Shown in pieces: positions 27,119 through 41,168 of a stretch of 64,000 nucleotides of DNA; the first letter of the stretch is position 1; each line of letters opens with the position of its first letter. This DNA is from Augochlora pura. Taxonomy: Eukaryota; Arthropoda; Insecta; Hymenoptera; Halictidae. The position numbers were made by a program, and so were the translations under genes. The stretch is taken from positions 14,497,714 through 14,561,713 of the forward strand of contig NC_135777.1 of NCBI RefSeq assembly GCF_028453695.1. The letters are read 5' to 3'. The notes beneath the pieces are model-generated. The model had not been told where the DNA came from. It did no database searches and saw only the letters and a list, made by a program, of their open reading frames with translations.

Positions 27119-29829
27119 CACGGGGGCAACCATGGCGGGAGGAAAAGAATTTTAATTGCCAGAGCAACCGAAGAGCGTCCAGCTTATGGCTATATAGCAA
27201 CCACCATAAGGTCCAGGTCGAGCCTCCGCTGTCCGGTACAGAGCTGGGAACCGAACAGCTTGGTAGCCAATGGGATCATATATCAACTACTGCTCCGGTA
27301 GGCAGAAACAAAATGGCGTCCGCGATTAGATTGTTGTTTCATCCCGGCGGCGATGCTTCCTCACCTTCCTTTTTCCCGAGATCCTACGAAATACACCTTG
27401 GCCTGCCTGTTCCGCCCAATCGGACGTCCTCTTCGGACCGCCATCGTTCCGTTCCTTGGGAACATGAAGTTTCGACGCTAAAGGGAACTTACCGGGCCCA
27501 ACGATACCGGTGCTTCAATCCTTCCAAAGTCCTGTGTCTGTTCGCCTCCTCGACTGGCCCTGTAATTAGAAATGGTACTCATCTTAGTCGACTGGACGAA
27601 TAATGGATTAAGAATTTATAATTGTTCTTTGGAATTATAAATAACAATCTACACAGCTCTCGGAATACAAATAATTCAAATGATTTAGTTAAGTTTGATA
27701 ACTTCATAAAAGGAAGTTACCGTACATTTGATTACGAAAATAGGGATTCATAGAAATACCCTTTAAAAATATTTTACCATTATCCGTAATGGAAAAATGA
27801 AGATTTTTATGCATCCGTTACTTGCATAAATTCATAAAGTATTACTTGTTATATCAACGAATTACTGCCAACCATAAGCCAAGAAAAACGAAAAACCTTA
27901 TCCTCCACATGATCTTATAACAACCGAAAGAAACGACGATTTACATAAAGATCTGGAGTCTGATGGCAAGAATTGCAGAATAAATTTATCGGAGAATCTT
28001 GTACTACAGTGTAGCAATTAACCCATCTGTATCCGCTCGTGATGAGTGTCAACTATCAAAACTGCGTTACAATCCGTATGTTATATACTACGATAAAGGC
28101 TGATTAGCATAGTATCCGTGTTCTGATAGTTAATTAATCTCAGAAAATAGTTAACTAAGTGACGATGGTTGGTCAGATTTCAGATTCAGTCCTATCCGAA
28201 TAAAAAATCGTCATCGGCTGACCAAATCCTGCTAGGAACAGATCAATTACCATTCACACCGCAGGAATAGCAGGTTATAAAGGAGGTATCAGGTTCCCAG
28301 CGTTCTCAGAGCCTCGTTCCCGACCCGCATTTCCCGGCAGCCACCGCCTTTTCCTCTTAGGCGACCAAGGTGCGCGTTCGCACGTGTTGCCCCGACGCAG
28401 AAGAGGAGGCGGGTGTTCGCGCGCAATTAAAGCCGGGGGGATGCTAATTCTGACCTATATAACCCGGCGTAAAAATGCTCGGCGAGCATGTGCAATACAA
28501 TCGTCCTAAAAACGTTTACGCTCATGACCTGTCGGGCCTTGTCGAGGCCCACCTGCCTCAAGGATTTCGTGCTCTTATCGCGGCTATATCCGTTACGTCA
28601 GTGTGCCGATGCGAGAACGAAATCCGGAAGAGTGATACATGTTTTGTCTCCCTCCCCCCCTCCCCCTACCATCCCGACAGTTCCTTTTTGCGTTTTCGGT
28701 GATACATAAAGAAACGCGAAGCGAGGAGATAGCCGCTCGATTCGGGAGGAAGTTGTATTTCACGCAGTTAACGAGTCGCGCCGCTATCAACGACCCACGT
28801 TTTCCTGTGATTCTATCTGCGACGACGGGCTAACGATTTTCCCGCTGCTTCGACGTCGGACAATTTATGCGTATTTATGTATCCAGATCGGCCTCTGTCG
28901 AACATCATTTTGATAATATATTTGGCGTGGAGTTATCTAAATTGACAATGGAGGACAAGGAAGTTTCGGAACGGAGGATAAAGAAGAATATATTTTTTAT
29001 ACTGCACGTAAATATAAACGTTATAAAGAAACGTCATTCTTATCATCAGGTGGAAATTTTTACAATAATGAAAGATGATTTATTCGACATTCATAACTCT
29101 TCTTTATCGCTGATAAATATCTATGCGACAGAGAACATTTCTATATATTGTACGACCAACTTTTCTCTAATTTTTAGATATTCGTAATTAAAGAGTCGTA
29201 GTTTATTTCAATATAGAAGAAGTACTTAACATACAGATTTGAACAGATCGTGATCGAAATCTTCATAACGAGTCAGACGCGTATTTAATCTGCGCGTCGT
29301 ATGAGCATGTACTTTGCTGTTTAATTTGTGGTATTTTGTAAGAAATTTCATCTACCATAAAGTGACAATCATGCTATGTGAGTACATGCATTGATGGTAA
29401 CAAAGTCGCTCATGAAAGTGAGAAATTTTAAACGATATAAATAAAATAAACGTATGTTACAAAACTTGATTTACAAAAGCAAAAATTCTTGCAAAACCTG
29501 AAATATTGCAGTCATGCTTTTTTGCCAAGTCAATATATCCGTGATTTCGAGCCGGCGGAAAGACAGCGTGGAAGACGATCGTGGGATCCGCGATTCCAAT
29601 AATCGGGACCATAATGCCCGCACTCGATCACCGTCGGGAATCGCTGTAGACCGTCGAGATAAACTTTGAACAGGGAAGAGCGAATCGCCGGCCGTGATTG
29701 ATTCGGATTAGCTGGGCAAACTAACAGTACCGCGGGAGCATTTATTCGAACCTGTACCCCGGACAGACCACAATGGACTTTCGAGGATTACGTTATACGG
29801 AGCCTCGTTAAAAGGAGGAAAACAGTGGA

Positions 29830-29963
29830 GGTGCAGCTTGCGCAATGCACCGCGAAACAGGGACACAGAGGTATCCATCAAGGTGTCGGAGGTTGGTCTA
29901 GGTGTGCGCCAGTGTACGGGTCGCGTGCGTGTGGGTGGTTTGTTGCTTGGAGCTCAGCTGTTG
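29830..29963 (+). other. Possible transcribed exon end with strong donor (speculative)
   Basis: A GT-rich, CpG-containing stretch ends in CAGCTGTTG followed by GTAAGTA at 29964, a near-perfect 5' splice site on the plus strand. No ATG-initiated frame of note precedes it, so at best it would be a non-coding 5' exon. The left limit is arbitrary. Isolated good donors are expected by chance in 64 kb. Confidence 0.12.
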
Positions 29964-30000
29964 GTAAGTACACCTGCCCTGTTGTCACGGCGCTCGTGTT

Positions 30001-33000
30001 AGTGGCGGTGGTTGCGCGAGCACCTTTATACTCGCGCTGTCCACGTCGGCCGCGCATTTACATACGCGGTTCGCGCGAACACAATGTAATTGTTACCTCA
30101 TAATGCGTGTTCCGCGGCGCGGCGCGGCGCGTCTCGGTGCACCGCGCTCCCCCTGACGTCTCACTCGGCTACCTCTGCCATGCCGCTGCAACATCCACCA
30201 AATTCATTGCAAGAAAAATAGGGGAACCTGCCGCCCTTCGATCTGTGGATTTTGACTCGATATTACTCAGCTATTAGGCTCTTGCACTTTAACAACTTCA
30301 CTGCAGCGTCACCCATACGTGGATGACATGATTTGTTCAGATTTGAAAATTAATTTTTACAATTATCCATTACGTCTTCTTAATTTTATAAGATCTACAA
30401 AATGTAAAGACGTTTGTAAAATAATTGATGTCATACAGCTTATGCTTAGAATTTTAATTTGGTTAATTTGATTCATTTACACTGTTCAGTGTATAAGTAA
30501 CCAGTCCGCTTGGCAGACAAAGCGATAATAATGTGTCAGACTCGTTGAGGAAAATTTGAATAGAGTCTTGAATATGGATGTTAGCCCTCTAGTATTATGT
30601 AGCCACGTTCGTTCTTAATTTATATGGAAGGATAGATGCTTCTTGATTTCGAGTTACATGAACTTCTTCATATTCATAAAAATTTTGAGTATAGAGCGTT
30701 AAATTAAAATAAAATTCTATACTTCTGATCACAATAGTTAGACGGTGGAATAAACGTAGATGCGCGATAAATATTAGCTTTCTCCTCCGCTAGAAGATTA
30801 TTAACGTCAAAGGTGTCCTATCCTATCTCTGAAATACGTTATTAGACAAAAAGACAGGTTAATCGTTAAGTTGGCTATTTTCGTAATGGGTGATCAATTA
30901 AGAAGATAGTAAAGCAATGTAATAGGTATATGTAGAAAAAAATTCCTGAACTGGCTGACAAGAGGGTTGTGCACATTGGCTGTAAGTTAGATCTTGTAGA
31001 AGATGATAACACGTGTTCTGTATTATTAGATTCACAAAACAAGGTATCTACCTTATTATAAACTTTGAAAAAGGAATTAGTTCGAAAATTTCTCACATCC
31101 TTAATTTCACACTGACTTATGCATGAATACTCTGTGCGCAAGACTATACATGTAATTATCCACTGCCCGCTACACAGGATCTGGAGTTTTATACACCTCC
31201 TCATTAGACTTGCAAACTCATTTCCCGGTATATCCTGCTATTATTGAAGCGTTCTATTGTTTTTACAATTATAACGCTTACACTACAACCCTGGAAACAG
31301 TATTTAATTGAATAAATCACGCGACTATTATTATAATCATTCACAGGCTTAAACAGAAAAGGTTTGCGATTTAAAAAAATGTTTGATCATATTCGAAACT
31401 ACAGGCATCGATCTAAATTATATCAGTGATGTCAATCTCCATAGTCCATGGGAAGTGGTCCGATTCTTTCTCAAGCTACGTAAACTTTTCCCCCATTCTC
31501 TATCGTAGTTCGTTTGCTACAAATCAATAGGTTTACTAATGCAAAAACAAACCAGGAGATACTTTCCCCGGCTAAAACAATGAAATGCAGTTTCTCCTCA
31601 TCGAGAATTGCCTAGGCCGAGAGTCGGCTACCGACGCGACGCGAGAGGGTAATGAGGGAGCGGGACAGAGAGGGCGAAGATGCGCCCGATATGGAAATGA
31701 ATCTCTTGCACAAGCGTATGCGTTCGTTACCCCCGATCTAGATCGCTATTAATTACACGGTGCTCGACGCGCGCGCCAGCTTTCCCATAAAACGTATCCT
31801 CGCGGGTGGTTCCCGATTAAATATCTTTTCTTTTTCGCGATCCGGCCACCGTGGTTCCACAAGGCCCCGGCCCGAGCAGGGCCGGTGACGATCGGTCCTC
31901 TGGCAGATCCAGCAGGTATTAATTACGGTGTCGTTGAAACGCGGCCGATATTCAATTACGCGGGTATAAGCGGAGGCCGCGTTTTCGGTGGATCGGGCTC
32001 GCTCACTCGTTCGCCCGCTCGCGGAGAGACGCTGAAACTTGTCCGTTCGGGGTTACTTTATGATTATTGGCGTACACATAAGACGGGGCCCCGTAAGACT
32101 GTGTAACAACGGGGATAAAAAGGAAAAGAACGGGCTCCGAGGCATAAAGTAGGCAGTCGGGAGACAGGAACGGTTCCCGAGGTTCGGTTTCTGGCCGGCT
32201 CGCGGCTACGTGGAAACCCAGGCGATTAAAAAAATATGACGAGCATTCATTTCCACGATCATAAAATCATTAGCATAAGAATTCCTCTACCTGCTCGGCC
32301 ACGGACTGACTCCGGCCACGGACACGGACGTCTTTGGGGCGGCGGCGCGGTGGATCCGCCTCGGACCCCGAAAGGTGGGGGCGGCGGGGACCAGAACGCG
32401 GCGAGAGCCAGGCGCCCCCGGACACTGGATTTTCGTCGTGTTTTTTATTCGCCGTTCCTGCCTGATTTATAAACATATAATGTGACGAGGGTGTGGCCCC
32501 GCTACCACATAATGATAGGCCAACGTTAATTACGTTTGGTTAAGTCGTTTAAGACCGCTCCGGTGAGGACCCAGGCTCCGAGACCCCGGGACCGACAGTC
32601 CCCGCGCGGCTACGCGAAAATTACTGCCCGCCAACCGTGCCGCAATATATTAGCGAAAGATTACAATGTTCGCCCATGACGTACACCGACTCCCATTTGT
32701 ATTCCGACACCCCTACGCGCGGAATGACCTTTCCGAAATTGGACGCGGCCCGAATCGTTCGATCAAACTCTCAGAATCCGTAAGACCGATGGACGAAATG
32801 TAACAGTTGAGAAATTTGCGTAGTGGACGGTTATTTAGACAATAGAATAGAACTAATCTTTGCATGATGACCACTGTTTTAATGTCACTAGTTGACTTGC
32901 TATTAATTATGGTGATTTGATGTCCATCTGACTCGGTATCAATACTGGTATCACTAGCGATACGGAATTAATTCGACGCTATTAACTGACACGTAGTCAA

Positions 33001-36000
33001 TATGACTTTAAGTCATCACTATTAATACAAAGTCTTTTTATTAACACTTCAAGACATTATTACTGATATGGAAATAATTTGTTGTCAAGTCACTAATATC
33101 GTAGTGATACCAAGTCAAAAATTTCATGTCACTACCAGCAATAGGCGTACCGTAAGCCTTAGAGATTTGTACATAAATAAATAGTATTATGTGTAAGTAT
33201 TTTAGATTTACATATGAACCTGTCTGGATAATCGAGGTTCTACTGTATTCTCGACTGCCGAGGATCAGGCTAAATGGGAGAGCGAACAAAGTGAGAAAAA
33301 TCTGTTGTCAGCCGGTGAGAAATGGTTTCGCGTGACCGTATTCCGTGGTTGACACCCAGCTCGATGATTGATTTCGTGGGTCGATTCTGCGGCATGTTCG
33401 AATTCCTAGATAATTAAGAGGATCCAATCAGGAGGTCAGAAGACTTCCAAAGCCGGGGATCGACTGCCGAAGGATTCCAAGCGAGGAAAGCATTGTTCTC
33501 TCGTCTCGGGCCGCAGGAATTCCCTCGGCAGCCTGTACGAATCATTTCTTTCCAGCCTCGTATGCGTGTGCGCGCCCGTGCACGAGCACCGACGTGCGTC
33601 TGTATGGATATTTTCTTCAGTCTTTTTGTACGAGGAGAAATGATAAAATATCCCCGGCCCGCGCCTTTCTTTCGAGTCGTGTGGAGATCAAACACCGAAG
33701 TGGCTAGACTCCCACAGTCTAAATGGTGAGGCGAGTTGAAATATCGCGCCGGGCCTCCCTATATGTTAATCTCCGCATTAACATAATACCGTGATTCTTC
33801 AAGGATCATTTGGAAATGCAAATAAATAATTTATAATAATAAGAGCAGACGGGCTGTTGTGGCAGGCGAACGCATCGGTACGTCAGGCCGGGGGACCACC
33901 TTCGTCCCGTAGTTGCGTCGGTAAATCTAATCGAGATATCTGCCGGTTCGTTGCTCCTTTTCTTGTCACGACAAAAACTCTCGACGTGTCGGACGATTGG
34001 CCTATTTTCTGCCTCACTACCGTTCCGTCCTTCGTCCTGCGAATTCTTAACCGCTGCCCCGTCCTACGCCTCCTTCCACAGTCATCCTCCGCTTATCCTT
34101 GCTCCTGCGACCTCTTTTCTCATCCACTGTTTACTGAATTTACTACAAGCGCTATTCATTCTAACTTTCTTACCATCACTTTTCAATAGGTCCAGATTTC
34201 ATCAATTCCTAGTTTCTCACTGTTATTCTTCAATTCTCATCTTCAAGTTTTCATGAAATTAAAGCATTTTATCGAATCAAATTAATATACAAATTTTCCA
34301 AGAAGACTTTGTAAAACATAAATGAAACAAAAATGAAATGTTTCTTTTAATTGCGATAAGTGGCAAGTAGTGTAACAGTATTATGATATTGTTCTTATTC
34401 CTTTATAATTTTATATATCAGTTACACAATACCATCAATTTTTATAAAACTAGAAAATTATAGTATATTAACATAAAGAGATTCAAGTAAAATTTTTCAA
34501 TCGTAAGAATGTTCAAATCTGAGCATATAATTTCGTCACGCAGATGTATGTGACACGAAGTGTTAAGCATCGACGATTTTTCGAAGACGTGAAATTCGGC
34601 GTGAAAACGATTTCGTGAGCGGAGGTGTAAATCGCGGCGCGTCTTCGGCAATTTTCAGCAAGTGGTACGGTTGTCGACGAGCGGATAAATTCCACGGGAC
34701 ACCGTGAAACTTTCCTCTCTCCAGAAAAGTCGGCGAGCAATCCGCGTAATAGGCAGGGGAACCCTCGTTTTCCTTTGGAGCGCGCTTGTGTGCGCAACGC
34801 GGTCTCGGACTTTATGATTTTCTGTGGCAAGGCAGTGGCCATATCGGGCATATCCAGCCAGTTTACGATCTCTAACCAGCCTCGAATTTACGCGGACGTT
34901 TATAACCGGGCCACGTGAACGAGGAGACAGGCGTTTCGGTTTCCACCAGGAACGGGCCCCGTCTCTCCGTAGTCGAAAACAGAACCTTTTACAGGGCATA
35001 AATAACCGTATAAGCGTGTGTGCCCGGGACGGGCCAGCCTGCCGCAGGTGTGCCCGTGCGACGTGCTCTTTGATGTGTTACGTGTTAATATACCGGAATA
35101 CGCCTTTCGACTGTTCCACCTTCTAGTCGGCCCGTCCTAGCTCCATTATGGGACCCCGAGAAAGAGGACCACGATATCTTCCCTCGCCCCCGGGCGAACC
35201 GTCGACGTTCCGAGAAGTCGTTGTTCGCTTTTTATGAAGTCATTACGATCGCCGTTCGACGCGAAAACGTTCGACGTCGCCACTCCGGATCGTAACAATT
35301 TGTCCTTGTTGCACTCTCCACCGTGCACAAAGTCGGCGATTTAATCCTCTGCACTTAACGGCTTTTTATGCGATCGATCAGCGACCTGCACACCTTCGCG
35401 GACCTTGTGGAATTCGAAGGCAGCGGATGATTATTGACGTCTGCGGATGGATCTCCTGCTTTTCACAGTTTTGTGTATGTTTATACAAAAATAAAATTAT
35501 AGCTATAATTCTTCGAATTTGGTGCTGGCATTCTTAGAGAAAGACAAGTACACAAGGTATCCAAAATTTAAATAATAGTAATTCTTTTCTCTGCAAAATT
35601 ACCAAAAGTTGTACATAATTCTACTAACCAAACTTGAAAATGCATAAAACGAGACGTAAGACTTTAACCTCCCTGTGTAAATGGTACTCAAACTTTCAAT
35701 AAGAACTATTTTTTTTCACAACAAAAACAGTCAGAAACTTTGTGTACAATTTTACAAATTAACGAGGATTTGCATCACACGACATAAGCTTTTAAAAAAT
35801 TTTATAAAGAAGAATTCTTGTTGTATTCCGCGCACTACGAGCTGGTCGTTCCCCGAGCGCAAATGATTAAGGCTTAGAGTTTGTTTTCCGCTTGATGATC
35901 GACGATCGCGCGTCCGAAGGTTCTTGGGTGAAGAATGCCGGGTCCGGAAGAAAAGAATTCCTACTGTGTTCTTTTCCCGTTGCGAACGCAGGAATCTCGA
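30001..36000. other. Non-coding intergenic block, 30.0-36.0 kb
   Basis: AT-rich at 30.2-31.6, 32.8-33.3, 34.1-34.6 and 35.5-35.9 kb, with CpG-rich segments between. The AT-rich part 32.88-33.13 kb repeats the words GTCACTA/ATCACTA five times at irregular spacing (32884, 32952, 33013, 33088, 33128 approximately). No tRNA, no conserved protein segment and no transposase is visible. Confidence 0.65.
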
Positions 36001-39000
36001 AGGAAATTTTTCTTATTACGCCCACCTTCCCCGGAAAGAAAGGGGATCGCGACGCGGACACTTGTACACCCCTAATCACGACGATCGGCCGGGGCTGACA
36101 GATGCTCGTGTGTTTTGCATAGAGTGGATTTATAAATCCCTTATCAGCTTATTATCTCGCGAGATTCTCCCGCGTCGGGACGAGGTCGAAGCGCAGAAGA
36201 GAGGAGCGATGCAAGAAACGTGGCAGCGGTCAAAAACGAAGAACGGAGGGAGTGAGAGAGAAAAAAGAAGCGCAGAAAAAGCGAGAGAGAGAGAGAGAGA
36301 GAGGAGAACGATGGAAGGTGGGAGTACCTGTACGCGTTCGCATTAAGGCAGAAAGAGGAGTCTCGCGGAGGAAGAGGGCCAGAAGAGGGGAAAAAATAGA
36401 GGGCAGGCCGGAGAGGGGATGGAAGGGCACGATGAAAAGTGGGGGTAGCAAGGGTGAAAGGGGGCCGGAGAGGGGGAGGGGGATACAGTGACAAATGAGA
36501 GCGACTACAAATTGCACTTTCCGGCTCTCATTCTCATTCGACTCTCGTTCCTCTTTCTTCCTCTCTTTCTCTTTTTCTGGCCCTCTGCCTCCGTTCCTCC
36601 CATTCGTCGGATCGGAGCGGACGGGTAAATGTTCGTCTGGCCCTCCTCTTTTATTCCTCTTCCCCACGGCCTACCTCCATTTATCCTCCTTCGTGATAAT
36701 ACTTCACGCTCGAATAACGAAAACTACTCACAGCGGGTTGGTGCAATTCCGGTTATTGGTAAGGACCATCGCAATATTCGAGCCGCTAGGCTGCCAGGTC
36801 ATCCAGTTCGACGAAGTTTCATTCTCGCCTCCTCCGCCACACCCCCGCACCTCATCCCGACCTGTCCTCGTTTCACGCTGTTCGCTGATACGCGATTCTC
36901 GAGAACGAACGCAAGGCTCGCGGTAAATTAAGTTTAATCCCGTTGCCGATTGTCACGGGGAATTTTACGCTGGTCGATTAGAAGTTGCTCCATCAAACGT
37001 GTCCAACATTGTCACCTTATACTTAATTTGGTGCGATGTTCTGTTACTGCTAGGTATAATCATTATTGTCATAGGTAACATTCGTATTAGTAAGAAAAGA
37101 ATTGTACGTTCTACGTTGTAAATCTATCGCTTACGTGAAAGATTCCAAAAACAATAGTAGTATTCATGAAACAACAAGGACTTTTTAAAAAATAACAAAC
37201 CATTTACTTTCACCTTCTTTAGAAAGTAGGAAAGTGGGAAATGACAAAATATATTTTAAAAGCCACGTCAAAGTTTGAAATGCTTGCAAAGATTTGTATA
37301 TTATCTGAATAAAATTCAAATTGTTCGGTGCAATTTTAAATAAGTCATTCCGTTTTAAGAGGTATCCACATATTGTCCGCGAATGTATCGCGTTTCGTCA
37401 AACTTGTCTCTCGAAAGTTCCCGCGATATTGCAACGCGGCCGAGTCAGCCTAATTCGAAGAGAGACTGAAAGTCGGCTGCGCGACCGCAAATGCGGCAGT
37501 CGGCCGACTTGTATTTACTTGAACGATTTCTGGTAGGACGGCGGGGGCGAGGATGTTATATCGTGGCAGGGGCCAAAGAGTAGAGAGAGGCTCTGTATTC
37601 TCGGTAAGCACTCGGCGTCGTGGCTTGCTGCCGTTGTAATAACCCCCGTAGATCATACCGGGGCGCACGCACACACCATACAGCCTCGCCGCGGATCTGC
37701 CTTTCGTTGCAAACTTGCAACGGGTACGTGTGCATCGCGAACGGTGCCTCGCAGCCCTTTCCTCGCACACCGTCGTATTATTCATTGAATGGAGCGCCGC
37801 GTTCCGGCTTCGAAATACACGACACAGTTTCACTTCGCGGGAGCAGCCCTTAACCTTTTAACACCGGCCGAGCTCGATCGTCTTCGAAATGCTTTATTGA
37901 ACGACGAGACGGACCGAGTAATCGATACACAATAACGTTCCTCTCCGAGGTCCACTGTGGAACGTTTTCTGCCTCGAAGATCCCTTTTGTGGGAACGTTT
38001 CAAAGCAATAGATCCTCGAACTGCAACTTGACTTCTCAAAGTACCGAAGACCGATGCGGTTTCCGAGGTTTCGCTTTGATAGTCAAGGTCTGGAAGGGTT
38101 CTTCAAGGATTATGATGACTTTCGAGGAAACTTTAGTTGGAGTATCCTGATTCAAAGAATTCTATAGTCATTGCAAGAGGTTGTAAATAATTTTGAAGGA
38201 TGATACAGTTGGTTAGAAGGTGTTGGGTGATCTTTTAAAGGACTTCTGAAATCTTAAGGATCCATAAATATCTTCGATGAACTTTAAAGAACTAGTAAAT
38301 ACTATAAAGTACATTTGACCTAAACTACTGTTAGTCAAATATTGAAATAAATGTCACAATTCAATGATATATTATAACAAAAATAATAAGTTGTATAAAC
38401 GAAGTCAGTCTTGTAGTATTTATCAAGCAGCACATGTCAGACGTTATTAGTGCTCGGTTGGTTTAGTGTAATTAGATCATAAACAGATTTCAAAAGCTTT
38501 GCATTGAATACATGAGTTTTCAGAGAAACGGTATCTTTAGAGATCAATAAACATCCTGAAGCATAATAAGTGTCCCACAGAACTCTAGAGCGAACCTTAC
38601 GTGTTATGGAGGATTATCAAACTATCTCATGTCTGTATCCAGCTAATCCACGTAATCAGCTGTAGCATTAAGAACTACAGGAGACCAAAACTGATCAACT
38701 AAGACTAAACTGTGAGATAATATTTACCAATCATCAAGTACATTTGAGCTTCGAGTAATATTCTGCAGTTGCTCGGTAGCTTTTCTGCCCATCTCGACCT
38801 TGCTTGCAGAAAAATCGGTAGCCCGATCGCCTCGACAACGCCGGCTTCGGGACGCAAGCTCTTTGGGTAAACGTTCGGTTTCCAGTGTCCGCGACACCAA
38901 TAAATCTCAGCTCGCGGGTCCTCGCAATTGTGTTATTCATGGAACCATCAATAGGGTAATTTATTCGCGGTCCCGCGTGCGCGATTCTTCGGCCGCGGGT

Positions 39001-39094
39001 CCCGGGCCGACGATTTATCGCCGCGCGGTCGAAAAATCCTCCGGTTTTTAATCCGGACTCGCTGTCCGGTGCGGCGGAGTCGCGCGAACCTACA

Positions 39095-39170
39095 ATGTTC
39101 CCCGTGATTTATCAATCGCCTCGCGGAGGATTAACAGCCACGGCCACGGAACCGGTAATAACCGATCGAT
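39095..39170. repeat. Diverged duplication, copy 1
   Basis: Shares with 39582-39656 the ordered blocks ATGTT..(C/G)CGTGATTTATCAAT, GGAGGATT.ACAGCC and ACCGGTAAT, plus an upstream AGTCGCGCG. The copies are direct, about 487 bp apart. Both are CpG-rich and non-coding. Confidence 0.7.
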
Positions 39171-39581
39171 CGATATTTACAAAACCAACACGAGTCTGCC
39201 TGCCGGCCATAAGAAAGAAGAACAGCCGAGGGAAAAGAACGTGACTCGCGAACGCATTCGCGACCGGTGAATTAACGAACCGAGCGATCCAGGTGTTCGT
39301 TAACCGATTATAAAATCGTTTCGCGGGTTATCGATGCGCTCTTCCCGTCCGACGGTTCCCCGATTAATCGAGCCGGGCCCTTAACCTCGTAAATACCGGC
39401 TGGTTGCTTCAGTTTAGAATGCGAACTCGCAACCTGCTTTCCCGTTAAGACTCCCGGTGTATATACTTGTTCGGGCGGCCACGGCCGGTTTCCATTAAAA
39501 CGAGGTAAAAAGCTGCGCCTTTTGTTGGCGTTTTCGTAACCCGGACCAGGATCGTTAAGGCGAGTCGCGCGCGACCGCACG

Positions 39582-39656
39582 ATGTTGCGCGTGATTTATC
39601 AATAGCTTTATGGAGGATTTACAGCCTGGACAGGACCGGTAATGGAAGCCAATCGG
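39582..39656. repeat. Diverged duplication, copy 2
   Basis: Partner of 39095-39170. Contains GTGATTTATCAATAG, GGAGGATTTACAGCC and GGACCGGTAATGG. Conserved short blocks with variable spacers are what a duplicated regulatory element would look like, but this is not shown. Confidence 0.7.
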
Positions 39657-41136
39657 CCGTGCCGTTTAATCCTCTTACATCGTTTTACGTCGTTTCTACG
39701 GAAGTGGCGTCGCCGATCGTGTCCGACGGGCTAACGACTTCGAACTCGTTCCTTTTTCTCTCGATTTTCATTCACCTATCTCTCTCTTTCTATTTATCTA
39801 TATCTCTCTCTTTTTCTGCCTCTATCTCTCTCTCTCTCTCTCCACTCCCCCGCCAAACTGGCTGCCTTTTTCCATTGATGTGGTAAATCTTTGTCGTCTG
39901 TCTATATTCGAGCATCGCAGATAAATTCCAGCTTACCCGCTTGTCACTCGTTACGCAACCTTCTCTATTGACGATCTTGGGTATCGTAGCTACATCGGTT
40001 GTCTACTTGCCAGACGATTGACGTTTTGTGCTCTCATGTGTCCCGCAATTTCGATAGATGGGAAAATCTTTGTCGCGAGTTTGATTTGTGATAGACGTAT
40101 CAAAATTTTAAACATTTTTATTCAAGCTTTCGATATAAAACTTTCTATTGCTCTGTAGTACACTGGACATTTTGGAATTTGAAAACCATCCACTAAAAAC
40201 TAACTAATCGTGCATTATGTAACAACTCGGTAGAGAACTAACACGAATTTTTATGAAAATTCATAAGAAACGAATGAAACCTGTTTCAAGTTTATCTTAC
40301 GAGGTCGCCTTAAACTTATAAAACATTGTATACGATTTCGAAATCGTATGTTCCACCCATGTTCCACATATAAAAGACAAGATTATATTGACAAAAATCT
40401 TATTTAAGCGATCACCGAACATGCATATAAATCATCCACCCAATAGAGAACTAATTCTAATTAGCCCAAAAATTGAAGCAGTCTCCTAAAAGTATTCCAA
40501 ACTTCTCTTACGATGTTTGTAAAATAGCGGGGAACCTTGCGCGACGTTTTGCAAGGGAAACGGCGGGAATTCTGTTGAGTAGGATGATCTACAGTTCTCA
40601 AGGTACTTTGTAGCATTATGGAAACCCGAGCGCCACGAGCCGGCGCTGAATCTTCCCGGGACGAAAGCAAGCGAGAAATTGCGGGTTATTTGCGGCAATT
40701 ACAAGCGCACCAACTCCCAACTAATTATCTCCGTAATTACAGCGCTTTTCGCGTGTTGAACGTCGCACGCGCAGCCACGGTCAAGGGTAGGTTGGCGGCA
40801 CGCGTCATGCGTGCAAGCGTGTAATGCAACGCGCGCCCGTACGCGTTTCTTCATAAAGCCCCGGCGAAACCGCGTGCGCATCACCGTGGTGTGCCCGGGC
40901 CGTTCGTGACCGTCCGGCATTAATTATGGTGTCGTGCCCTTTAATACGAATCCCGGCTTTATGAGCGGATGGAAATATGGACAGAAAGAGAGGGAGACAC
41001 GAACAGTGGAAGAAAGGCGAAGACAAAAGGACGTGTCCGGCGACGGAATTATTTTTTCGCGTCGGCTCACCCCGTCGCGATGGAATCTCAGCCAACGGGG
41101 ACCACCGCAGACAACCTTTCTCTCTTTTCCTTTCTT

Positions 41137-41168
<32 letters not shown>

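Larger units (their letters stand above)
17374..30000. other. Non-coding intergenic block, 17.4-30.0 kb
   Basis: CpG-rich segments (17.5-18.2, 18.5-19.0, 19.7-20.3, 20.8-21.9, 22.4-23.5, 24.5-25.8, 26.3-27.6, 28.3-28.9, 29.5-30.2 kb) alternate with AT-rich ones. Purine or pyrimidine tracts are at 21323-21349 (GGA)n, 25258-25289 (CT)n and 27083-27118 (AGA)n. None of the open frames (longest about 150 codons) resembles a known family; those over the tracts are Ser/Leu or Glu/Lys artefacts. Confidence 0.65.

Noticed and set aside
28455..28462. TATA-like CTATATAA
   Set aside because: No initiator at the right distance and no supported transcript; AT-rich octamers are common here. The similar TATATAAA at 55465-55472 was rejected for the same reason.
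32880..33135. Irregular GTCACTA/ATCACTA words
   Set aside because: Spacing varies from 40 to 75 bp and no longer unit aligns, so I do not call a tandem repeat.
36144..36667. Long Arg/Glu and Ser/Leu/Pro frames on both strands
   Set aside because: They are explained by the GA- and CT-rich tracts in this stretch.
38040..38300. AAGGAT/TTCGA-rich stretch resembling a decayed short repeat
   Set aside because: No constant period could be followed; may only reflect purine-rich composition.
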